From Bacteroidota bacterium (GTDB lineage: Bacteria; Bacteroidota; Rhodothermia; Rhodothermales; UBA10348), in assembly GCA_022567305.1 (NCBI GenBank), contig JADFHF010000005.1, positions 62,001 to 126,000 of the forward strand: 64,000 bases of DNA. Direction: 5' to 3'. The first letter of the stretch is position 1, and the number at the start of each line of letters is the position of its first letter. The position numbers and the translations under genes were made by a program. Below are positions 53,797 through 62,101 of the stretch, piece by piece. The notes under the pieces were generated by a model that searched no databases, was not told the DNA's origin, and worked only from the letters and a program-made list of their open reading frames with translations.

Positions 53797-56193
53797 ATGT
53801 TACGAAGCTATCTTTCGGTCTTCTTTCGGAATCTGGTCAGGCAGAAAGGGTTTTCCTCTATCAATATCCTGGGATTGGCTTTAGGATTTGCCTGCTTTAC
53901 GCTCATCACCGTCTACCTGTCGCACGAACAGGGATTTGACCGAATTCACGAGGGCTCAGATCGACTTTACCGAATAAACAAGGTTGTTACGACAGCAGAC
54001 GGTCGTCTAGAGCGTCATGCGCTTACGCCGGGACTTCTGGCGCCTTCATTGTCTGATGCTTTTCCAGAGATTGAAGCCATCACTCGCGTACAACCCTGGT
54101 TTGACGACATTCTTCTCTCCTATGAGAACAGGGCGTTCATGACATCAGACGTCGCCATTGTCGACTCGAATTTCTTTAACATCTTTGGATTCGAGTTGCT
54201 TCGGGGAGAAAAAGAATCCGTTCTCTCTAACCCTTTATCGATTGTGCTCACGGAATCCGTTGCCGCTCGTTTGTTCGGCGAGACAGATCCCATCGGGCTA
54301 CCCGTGCTCGCCCTGGAAAACCTTGAATATGTGGTCACGGGAATTGCCGCTGATCCAGATCCCAGATCGCATCTTCGATTTACGGCCCTCATCTCCTGGT
54401 CCTCGACCGTGCCGGGCGGAGGCGGTCTTGATTTTGCGTGGCTAAATCGCTGGATCACTCAAGCTCCGTTTACCTACACGAGGCTGGTCCGGGGCACGAA
54501 TCTGGATGCTTTTGAATCGAAGCTGCCTGGGTTCTACGCTGCAAATGACCCGGAAAGAGCTTCACGTTACAAGCTGTACCTGCAACCGATACACGAGACT
54601 TATCTGGACTCGACGGATCTCCTCTATGCTGGAAGTACGAATCGAGGAAGCGCCAGGAATGTCTCGACGTTTTCCGTACTTCGATACCTCATTCTTCTCA
54701 TCGCCGGAATCAACTTTATGAATCTGTCGACGGCTCGGGGATCCATTCGATCGAAGGAAGTGGGCATTCGAAAAGCTCTGGGAGCCCAGCGACAACAGCT
54801 CAGTCGGCAGTTTCTACTGGAGTCTGTTGCCTACAGTCTGCTTGCGTTGATCATTGCCTTGCTATTGGTCGTAGGCATCATACCCGTTCTTGGAGACATC
54901 TCAGGTGTCGCCGCTTTCGAGTCGTTGTCTTTCAGTGAATTGCCGATCGGACAGATACTACTCATTGCCGGCGCGCTCGGTGTACTCTCTGGCGCCTACC
55001 CTGCCGTGTCACTGTCTCGATATCATCTCACCCGTCAGCTAACGAGGAACACATCCGGTAGCAGTCCCGTGCTTTCTCGAAATGTCTTCGTACTGGTGCA
55101 GTTTGTGATTTCAATGATCCTTGTCGCTGGGACGATGGTGGTACTTCGACAATTGGATTACATCCAGTCCCGAGACAAGGGATTTAATCAGGACCAATTG
55201 ATCGTTCTTTCGACGGACGATACGAGTATTCAGAATCGTTTCAGCGCCTTCTCGGCTGAAGTAGTGCGCCATCCAGCGATTCTCAGTGCTGCGGGTAGCA
55301 ACGCCGTCCCCGGTACGGCGACCATGACTACGGAAGTGATCCCAGACGGGGTTAAGACCGAAGCCACATATATCGCCAATATCGTTCGGCTGGAAGACTA
55401 CTCACTCCTGGATACCTACGGATTCGAACTTGCTGACGGTCGGTTTTTTGAAGAGAATCGGCCAATGGACGCGACCAACGGCATTGTCATCAATGAATCG
55501 ATGATGCGTTCACTGGGATGGCAGGAAGCGGTTGGCCGGCGACTGGACATCAGCGGAGAGTTGCAGGAAGGTGTGGTTATCGGAGTCGTCAAGGATTTTC
55601 ATTTTCAGTCCATGCACCGGGCCATCGACCCGCTTGCATTCTACTTCGCGCCAAGAGGGGAATTTCTAACCATACGCATTGCTGCCGGAACCACTACCGA
55701 AGCCATCGAACACCTGGAGTCGACCTGGAAATCATTCGAGTCGCTCTATCCGTTCACGTACATGTTTCTCGATGAAAGCTTCGCGCGGTTTTATGAGAAC
55801 GAAAATCGGTTGATGATGCTGCTCAGCTTCTTTGCCGCTCTAGCCATGCTCATTGCCTGCCTGGGCCTCTATGGACTGGCCACTCATTTGACCATGGTCC
55901 GAACGAAAGAAATCGGTGTTCGCAAAGTGTTAGGGGCAAGTATTGTTCAAATCGTTCTTCTTTTCGTCACAGACATCGCGAGACTGGTCAGTTTAGCGAT
56001 TGTCCTCGGCTCTCCACTCGTATTTCTCGGCGCCAAGATGTGGATGGAGAATTTTGCTTTCCAGGCTCCGATTGGAATCGATCTATACCTTTTGTCGGGA
56101 GGAGTTGTCCTCGGTATCGCCCTCCTTTCAGTCAGCTATCAACCGATCCGTTCAGCCCTCACGAACCCCGTCGAAGCGCTGCGATACGAATAA
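53797..56193 (+). CDS. MacB/FtsX-type ABC transporter permease
   Basis: This 798-residue permease has the same two-copy layout as the one at 36781: first helix (GFSSINILGLALGFACFTLITVYL), periplasmic domain, FtsX domain (RGSIRSKEVGIRKALGA), second periplasmic domain, and second FtsX domain (THLTMVRTKEIGVRKVLGA), ending ALRYE. No ATPase is adjacent. The sequence is clearly divergent from its paralogue, so this is not a recent duplication. Confidence 0.9.
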   Translation: MLRSYLSVFFRNLVRQKGFSSINILGLALGFACFTLITVYLSHEQGFDRIHEGSDRLYRINKVVTTADGRLERHALTPGLLAPSLSDAFPEIEAITRVQPWFDDILLSYENRAFMTSDVAIVDSNFFNIFGFELLRGEKESVLSNPLSIVLTESVAARLFGETDPIGLPVLALENLEYVVTGIAADPDPRSHLRFTALISWSSTVPGGGGLDFAWLNRWITQAPFTYTRLVRGTNLDAFESKLPGFYAANDPERASRYKLYLQPIHETYLDSTDLLYAGSTNRGSARNVSTFSVLRYLILLIAGINFMNLSTARGSIRSKEVGIRKALGAQRQQLSRQFLLESVAYSLLALIIALLLVVGIIPVLGDISGVAAFESLSFSELPIGQILLIAGALGVLSGAYPAVSLSRYHLTRQLTRNTSGSSPVLSRNVFVLVQFVISMILVAGTMVVLRQLDYIQSRDKGFNQDQLIVLSTDDTSIQNRFSAFSAEVVRHPAILSAAGSNAVPGTATMTTEVIPDGVKTEATYIANIVRLEDYSLLDTYGFELADGRFFEENRPMDATNGIVINESMMRSLGWQEAVGRRLDISGELQEGVVIGVVKDFHFQSMHRAIDPLAFYFAPRGEFLTIRIAAGTTTEAIEHLESTWKSFESLYPFTYMFLDESFARFYENENRLMMLLSFFAALAMLIACLGLYGLATHLTMVRTKEIGVRKVLGASIVQIVLLFVTDIARLVSLAIVLGSPLVFLGAKMWMENFAFQAPIGIDLYLLSGGVVLGIALLSVSYQPIRSALTNPVEALRYE

Positions 56194-56262
56194 TCTTTGA
56201 GTGACGATCGGGTTTGTCGTTCCTTCAAACGATTTATGGTTCCTCAGACATAACCCGTGTTC

Positions 56263-56687
56263 ATGTCCGATCTGAAAACAACGCCCACCCATTCCAGCGT
56301 TGAGGTCTTTTTTAAGAGCGTTAATGACGAAGAAAAACGCGCGGATTGCTTTGCGATCCTCAACCTCATGAAGAAAGTCACCGGAGACGAACCGCGGATG
56401 TTGGATCCCGGCATGGGGGGTTCGGGAGTTAGCCTTACAAGTACGATAGCGGGCGCGAAGGGGACGGGTTCAACACCGGATTCGCTCCCTGAATAAAGGA
56501 CTTGTCCCTGTACATCATGCCGGGATTGACGAGGTATGATGACCTGATGCTGAAGCTCGGGAAATACCGGAACGGAAAGGCCTGTCTGTACCTGATTCGT
56601 CTCGAAAATGTTGATTTGGATGTCCTGAGCGAGCTGGTTGAACAGTCGGTGCCTCATTTTCGAAGCAAATACGGATGGGGCCGCTAA
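56263..56687 (+). pseudogene. DUF1801 (YdhG-like) protein, frameshifted with stops
   Basis: The start at 56263 gives the DUF1801 N-terminus (VEVFFKSVNDEEKRADCFAI). At the G-run near 56415 the frame shifts; YKYDSGREGDGFNTGFAP follows in another frame with stops before and after it. The C-terminal part LYIMPGLTRYDDLMLKLGKY through SVPHFRSKYGW is then in frame to 56687. A G-run shift plus two stops indicate a true pseudogene. Confidence 0.75.
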
Positions 56688-56829
56688 AACTCCTGTTTTG
56701 TCACACTTAGGCAGATTCCAGCATTTTCTCCCATTTCGTACGACAACTGATCGCCTGTTGTCGGGTCATATACATGTTAATCAAGCATTCATATGGCCAA
56801 TGGGTCTAGATCTTAATGGGAGGGTCGCC

Positions 56830-57867
56830 ATGCATTCAAGAATCAGTTCATCATTCATCCTTATCGCCGGAAAACTCTTTGCTCTGTTCATCCTACTGTC
56901 TGTTAGTCTCTTTGTGGGATGTAGCAGCGACACCGGGCAGCTGAACACCATTGATCCTGAATCGGATCCGGTCGCGCTAGCAACTCCGGGGGTCGAAACG
57001 TCAACAGCAACCGTCGTCACGCCACTACCCGAACCGCGAGTCGTTACGTACGAGGAGGCAGAAACCGCGTACAAAAAGGGCCGCTATTCCGAAGCCGTCG
57101 AGCTTTTTGCTCTGTATTCCGAACAGAAACCGGAAAATCCGTGGGGACAGTACATGCTGGGGTTATCGGCGTTCAAGATCGGGGAATTCGACCTGTCTGA
57201 AGACGCACTCAAGCGATCACTCGAACTGGATCCGAACCATCAGAAAAGCCTTCTGAACCTGGCTCGCGTTTTTCTCAGCACGGATAGAGCCGACGAGGCG
57301 CTTGGCCTGATTGAAGCGGCCAGGGAAATCGACCGGACGAGACCGGACGTATACCGGTTAGAGGGGCGAGCTCTTCATGCTCTCGGTCAACTCACCGAAG
57401 CTGAGGACGCCTATCGAGAAGCCATTCGGATTGACAACCAGGATGTCTGGTCCATGAACAATCTGGCGCTGGTGTTGATCGATGAGGGGTATCACAACCT
57501 GGCCGTTCCGCCGCTTGCCCGAGCCGTAGAGCTGAATCCAAACGTGGCGACGTTTTTAAACAACCTCGGCATGGCCCTCGAACACACGGGGCAGTTTCGA
57601 GAAGCGGAAACTGCGTACTCCTCAGCGCTGAACGTCGATGCGTCGTACGGAAAAGCACTCGCCAACCTTGCCCGAATCGAGATGGTAGAACAGCTCACGG
57701 ACGTCGTGGATGTCGACATGCTAGCGATGGCTGAGGATTTTGTAGCTGAGATCGCGTCGTGGAGTGATGAAGCGATTGCCCGCGAGATTCCGGTCGCCAT
57801 AGTGGTCCAGGATTCTTCCGCCGTGTTCACGGCTCAGTCAGATTCAACCACGACTCAAGATCAGTAA
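56830..57867 (+). CDS. tetratricopeptide-repeat lipoprotein
   Basis: The start at 56830 is chosen because GGGAGGG lies 5-6 bases upstream and because it gives a lipoprotein signal ending LFVGC; the longer frame overlaps the relic upstream. After a low-complexity Thr/Pro linker, about five TPR units follow from residue 80 (YEEAETAYKKGRYSEAVELF; WGQYMLGLSAFKIGEFDLSE and others). A non-repeat C-terminal tail is rich in Ser/Thr. It is a periplasmic scaffold with no enzymatic domain. A strong terminator follows. Confidence 0.85.
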   Translation: MHSRISSSFILIAGKLFALFILLSVSLFVGCSSDTGQLNTIDPESDPVALATPGVETSTATVVTPLPEPRVVTYEEAETAYKKGRYSEAVELFALYSEQKPENPWGQYMLGLSAFKIGEFDLSEDALKRSLELDPNHQKSLLNLARVFLSTDRADEALGLIEAAREIDRTRPDVYRLEGRALHALGQLTEAEDAYREAIRIDNQDVWSMNNLALVLIDEGYHNLAVPPLARAVELNPNVATFLNNLGMALEHTGQFREAETAYSSALNVDASYGKALANLARIEMVEQLTDVVDVDMLAMAEDFVAEIASWSDEAIAREIPVAIVVQDSSAVFTAQSDSTTTQDQ

Positions 57868-57913
57868 TAAAACCCGAATTCATCGGAATAAGAGCGGATA
57901 GCGCTCGTCGGGT

Positions 57914-57949
57914 AAATGCCCCGTCCGGTTGACCGGACGGGGCATTTTT
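57914..57949 (+). terminator. perfect-stem intrinsic terminator after the TPR lipoprotein gene
   Basis: AAATGCCCCGTCCGGT (57914-57929) pairs perfectly with ACCGGACGGGGCATTT (57932-57947) across a 2-nt centre, and a T-run follows. It lies 47 bp after the stop. A textbook Rho-independent terminator. Confidence 0.9.
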
Positions 57950-58052
57950 CGGAATTCCCTTTTTTTGGCTCCTGATTACGCACCTCTTCAGTCCGAAGTG
58001 TCACACGTTTGAGCCCAATAAAGCCCATGACGTATAGCATTCGCACTCCGAA

Positions 58053-60386
58053 ATGATCTCCCGATATCTATCCGTGCGCGCCGCCCTGTGCGTTATTCCA
58101 GCCATGATTCCGGTCATTTTATTCCTTGCTACCGATTCGCTGGGACAAGCGTTCACGATTAGCGGAATTGTCCGTGACGCTGATTCGGGTGAAGTACTCA
58201 TTGGAGCGAATATCCACGCGCTTTCTTTCGGAACCGGGACCGTCTCCAATCGATATGGCTTCTACTCACTGACCCTCCCTCAAGCGGACAGTACGACCAT
58301 CGCATATACGTTCATCGGATTTGAGCCTCAGGTGAAAAAGGTATATCTGGATGAAAACCTTCGACTGGATATCGAATTAATCTCGACGGCCACGCTTTTG
58401 GACGGCATCGTCGTGACGGCCGAATCCGCCGCTGAAAACATGGCTGAAAGAAATGTTCGAAGCACACGAATGAGTGTAGTTGACGTCCCGATCCGATTTG
58501 TTGAGGCATTACCCGCCATTCTCGGAGAACAGGATGTCTTGAAAGTCATCCAGCTGTTACCCGGTGTTCAATCCGCCCAGGAAGGCACAACCGGATTTCA
58601 CGTTCGCGGGGGAAACCTGGATCAGAACCTGGTTGAACTTGATGAGGCCACGGTTTATAACCCGAATCACCTCTTTGGTCTGTTCAGCACATTCAACTCG
58701 CGAGCGCTCAACCATATTGAACTCGTGAAGGGAGGTTTCCCGGCCCAATACGGGGGCCGACTTTCCTCCGTTGTACGGATAAGTATGCGTGAGGGAAACC
58801 GAAAAGAGTTCGTGGGCCGCGCCGGCGTTGGCCTCATCTCGGCACAGTTGTCACTTGAAGGCCCGCTGATCAAGAATCGGACGTCGTATATCATCTCGGG
58901 GCGAAGAAGCTATATCGATATTGTTGCGAAGCCGTTTCAAACGGGACAAAACGACAATACATACTTCTTCTATGACCTGAATGCGAAGGTCAATCACCAA
59001 TTGTCCGCGAACGATCGTCTCTACGGAAGCTTTTTTACCGGGCGCGACAACGCAGAGTACGTGGATTCCGGCGGACTGGGTTATGGCATTCGGTTTGGGA
59101 ATTCAACAGGTACGTTTCGGTGGAACCACCTCTTCGGTCCGAAGCTGTTCTCAAACATGTCTCTCATATTCAATCAGTATTTTATCCGGGTGAATACGAT
59201 TCAGGGTCAGTTTTACTCGCAGAACTACTCCGGAATTCGAGATGCAACCGCCAAAACGACACTCGAGTATTATCCGTCTCCGCGACACACGATTCAGCTA
59301 GGTGGTGTCGCAACAAAGCACGTGTTCAAGTCGACAGGGACGGGTGGTCAGCTGCCTACCGGACAGGTGGTAACCACCATCGATCCAGAGCGAATTCCCG
59401 AACGAAAGACGTCGGAATACGCGTTTTTCATCCAGGATGACTGGAATGTGAATGACCGCGCGGGAATCAGTGCGGGTTTGAGAGTCCCCTTTTACGTGGC
59501 GTCCGACGCAAACTACAGCGCGCTTGAGCCCCGCATTTCTGTTCGTGTGGCGGTCGATTCCGCGTCTTCAATCAAGGCTTCGTACACGCGGATGAACCAG
59601 TTCGTTCATCTTGTGCCCAGCTCCACCGCATCTCTCCCAACCGACATTTGGACCCCGTCGAGTAAGATCACCAAGCCCCAGGTTGCCACTCAGTATGCAC
59701 TGGGATATTTCAGAAATTTCAAAGAAGGCAAATATGAAACCAGCCTGGAGCTTTACTACAAAGAGATGGAGCGACAGGTACTGTTTCGCGAAGGAACACA
59801 GCTTCTTGCTTACGAGGATATTGATGACGTTTTGACATTCGGCCGTGGATGGTCCTACGGAGCGGAGCTGTTTATAAGACGGCAACTTGGTCGCCTAACG
59901 GGTTGGTTATCCTATACCCTGTCTTGGACGCGGCAAAAGTTTGATGCCCTTAACCGTGGTGCCTCCTTCCCCTTCAAGTATGATCGCCGACACAATCTGG
60001 CAGTCGTGGGCACGTACCGACTTAATCGTCGGTGGTCTTTGTCGTCAAATTTCATTTTTCAGACCGGACCGGCCTATACACTTCCTGTAGGAAGACTCTT
60101 TTCCAATCTGGGAGGCGATCTTTATCAGGGCCTCTTCTATGACTACGACCGGTTTAACAACTACCGGTTGGGATCCTACCATCGATTGGATGTCGCGGCC
60201 ACCTTCAAGACACATCCTCGCTGGGTGAAAGAGGGCGAATTAGTCATCAGCGTGTACAACATTTACAGCCGGTTAAATCCGTATTACGTCTTTCTGGATC
60301 TAGACACGACCTCTGGCGAACCGGTTGGCAAACAGGTTTCGCTCTTGCCCATCGTTCCGAGTGTGAGCTACAACGTTCGATTCTAA
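58053..60386 (+). CDS. TonB-dependent receptor with carboxypeptidase-like N-terminal domain
   Basis: This 777-residue outer-membrane receptor has a signal peptide, a CarboxypepD_reg-like domain (ISGIVRDADSGEVLIGANI), a plug domain (QDVLKVIQLLPGVQSAQEGTTGFHVRGG and GGFPAQYGGRLSSVV) and a barrel ending in Phe. It imports an unknown substrate by TonB energy. It is followed 20 bp later by a DUF4249 lipoprotein gene, the conserved pairing in Bacteroidota-type genomes. No SusD partner is present, so a sugar substrate is not suggested. Confidence 0.9.
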   Translation: MISRYLSVRAALCVIPAMIPVILFLATDSLGQAFTISGIVRDADSGEVLIGANIHALSFGTGTVSNRYGFYSLTLPQADSTTIAYTFIGFEPQVKKVYLDENLRLDIELISTATLLDGIVVTAESAAENMAERNVRSTRMSVVDVPIRFVEALPAILGEQDVLKVIQLLPGVQSAQEGTTGFHVRGGNLDQNLVELDEATVYNPNHLFGLFSTFNSRALNHIELVKGGFPAQYGGRLSSVVRISMREGNRKEFVGRAGVGLISAQLSLEGPLIKNRTSYIISGRRSYIDIVAKPFQTGQNDNTYFFYDLNAKVNHQLSANDRLYGSFFTGRDNAEYVDSGGLGYGIRFGNSTGTFRWNHLFGPKLFSNMSLIFNQYFIRVNTIQGQFYSQNYSGIRDATAKTTLEYYPSPRHTIQLGGVATKHVFKSTGTGGQLPTGQVVTTIDPERIPERKTSEYAFFIQDDWNVNDRAGISAGLRVPFYVASDANYSALEPRISVRVAVDSASSIKASYTRMNQFVHLVPSSTASLPTDIWTPSSKITKPQVATQYALGYFRNFKEGKYETSLELYYKEMERQVLFREGTQLLAYEDIDDVLTFGRGWSYGAELFIRRQLGRLTGWLSYTLSWTRQKFDALNRGASFPFKYDRRHNLAVVGTYRLNRRWSLSSNFIFQTGPAYTLPVGRLFSNLGGDLYQGLFYDYDRFNNYRLGSYHRLDVAATFKTHPRWVKEGELVISVYNIYSRLNPYYVFLDLDTTSGEPVGKQVSLLPIVPSVSYNVRF

Positions 60387-60406
60387 CCTTATTACTGCGA
60401 CCTACC

Positions 60407-61318
60407 ATGAAGCGTCAGATGATCCGACTATTGCTGGTCCTGCTTTTTGCGACTGTTGCCGTTGGTTGCACAAAGACGATAAACGTCGAACAGCAACCCT
60501 ACGAGTCTCGACTTGCTCTCGAAGGATTGCTGATGCCGGGTTCGACCCCCCAGATTTTTTTAACCAAAACAGTTCCTTTTTTCACGTCCGACCAGACCCC
60601 TTCAACACTCTTCGTTCGAGATGCAGACCTTTCGATCGAAGGACCGGATGGCGTCGACCTGCTGGTCGTTGACTCTACGTACAATCAGTTTTACTGCCGG
60701 TATGAGCCGTTTTATAGGGGGAGTATTCCGATCCGATTCGATGCCACGTATCACCTCCGGTTGACCCATTCGGAACGGCTTTATGAGGCCAGTACAGTCA
60801 CCAACATCCCTGCCGTAACGATTACCCATACGGAATATGTGTCTGAGTTCGTGGATATCTACGGTGGGCACGAGGGTGTGATCGTGGACTTCGACGACAT
60901 CCCGGGTCGTGCGGATCAGTATCGGTTTGAGATGACTCGCCTGTTGGACAATACCCACGAGACCGTTGACGAACGGGAATACTCAAGTGCTTGCCTTCCA
61001 GATGGAGAAATCATCGAAGTGCGTGATATCGGCAGGTTTATCTACTTCGATGATCGTTTGGATGGTGCACCGGTTCGATTTGTGGTTGAGCCGGCCCACA
61101 CTCACCGAAAAGGTGACGTGGCGTTTCTCTACATCCAGAGCCTGGATCGAGCGGCAGCGGACTATTACGATCGTCTTGATCGCCAACGTGAGGCGAACGT
61201 CAATCCTTTTATCGAACCGGTCTTTCTCAGCTCATCTATTGACGGCCTCATCGGCGTTTTTGGAGCGATGAATCGATCGCCGGTCGTCGAGTTCATCTTT
61301 CCAGAAGATGCCCTTTAG
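60407..61318 (+). CDS. DUF4249 family lipoprotein, receptor partner
   Basis: This 303-residue protein with lipobox VAVGC fits the DUF4249 family: an N-terminal fold with ESRLALEGLLMPGSTPQIFLTKT, a beta-rich middle (RFDATYHLRLTHSERLYEAST) and a C-terminal segment ending in IDGLIGVFGAMNRSPVVEFIF. It sits with the TonB receptor 20 bp upstream and presumably associates with it at the outer membrane. Biochemical role unknown. Confidence 0.82.
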   Translation: MKRQMIRLLLVLLFATVAVGCTKTINVEQQPYESRLALEGLLMPGSTPQIFLTKTVPFFTSDQTPSTLFVRDADLSIEGPDGVDLLVVDSTYNQFYCRYEPFYRGSIPIRFDATYHLRLTHSERLYEASTVTNIPAVTITHTEYVSEFVDIYGGHEGVIVDFDDIPGRADQYRFEMTRLLDNTHETVDEREYSSACLPDGEIIEVRDIGRFIYFDDRLDGAPVRFVVEPAHTHRKGDVAFLYIQSLDRAAADYYDRLDRQREANVNPFIEPVFLSSSIDGLIGVFGAMNRSPVVEFIFPEDAL

Positions 61319-61348
61319 TGGATATTTCTTCTCAAAACATGTGGTTAA

Positions 61349-62095
61349 ATGAATACGTTGCAATCGATTATGTCAATAGGCACGGTTCTACTGGTGGGAT
61401 CGTTCGCATTGATTTCCGGATGCGATTCAGCAGGCTCGGTGTTTGAGCTCAAGTCTCCCGACATTCCGAAGGTGATTGACGCTTCAAACTTTGTTCAGAA
61501 CGTCGACCATCCTCTATGGCCACTCTTGGTCGGAATGACGTGGCGATACGAATCCAATACAATCGATGGTCTCGAGGTAACCGAGGTCGAAGTGTTGTCG
61601 GATCGACGGATCGTTCAAGGCGTGTCCGCGATGGTGGTACGAGACCAGGTTTTTCTGGAAGGTGAGCTCATTGAAGACACTTTCGACTGGTACGCCCAGG
61701 ACAAAAGCGGCAATGTGTGGTACGTGGGCGAGGACTCGAAAGAATACCGAAATGGCGTGGTCGTGAGCACGGCTGGATCATGGGAATCGGGCGTATCCGG
61801 CGCCAGAGCCGGTATCTACATGTACGCAAGCCCTAAAGTCGGCGACTTGTACTACCAGGAATACTTCGAAGGAGAAGCGGAGGACGTCGGGGAGGTGCTT
61901 GCGATCAATCAATCCGTGACCGTACCGTCCGGCTCGTTCATGGAATGCGTACAGATTCGAGATACGACCCCACTGCAACCGGACGTTTTGGAGCACAAAT
62001 ACTTTTGTCCGGGAGTCGGTACCGTATTGACGATCGATTTGAAGGCCAACAACCTTCGCGACGAGCTCGTACTGTTTGCGACACCTCAACCCTAG
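61349..62095 (+). CDS. conserved lipoprotein of unknown function
   Basis: This 248-residue lipoprotein (LISGC) has repeated aromatic-rich strands. It contains VGMTWRYESNTIDG near residue 70, DWYAQDKSGNVWYVGEDSKEY in the middle and SVTVPSGSFMECVQIRDTTPL followed by PGVGTVL at the end. This matches a family of secreted proteins seen in many environmental genomes, with no known function. It is 30 bp downstream of the DUF4249 gene and is probably in the same transcript. Confidence 0.7.
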   Translation: MNTLQSIMSIGTVLLVGSFALISGCDSAGSVFELKSPDIPKVIDASNFVQNVDHPLWPLLVGMTWRYESNTIDGLEVTEVEVLSDRRIVQGVSAMVVRDQVFLEGELIEDTFDWYAQDKSGNVWYVGEDSKEYRNGVVVSTAGSWESGVSGARAGIYMYASPKVGDLYYQEYFEGEAEDVGEVLAINQSVTVPSGSFMECVQIRDTTPLQPDVLEHKYFCPGVGTVLTIDLKANNLRDELVLFATPQP

Positions 62096-62101
62096 CCCGC
62101 G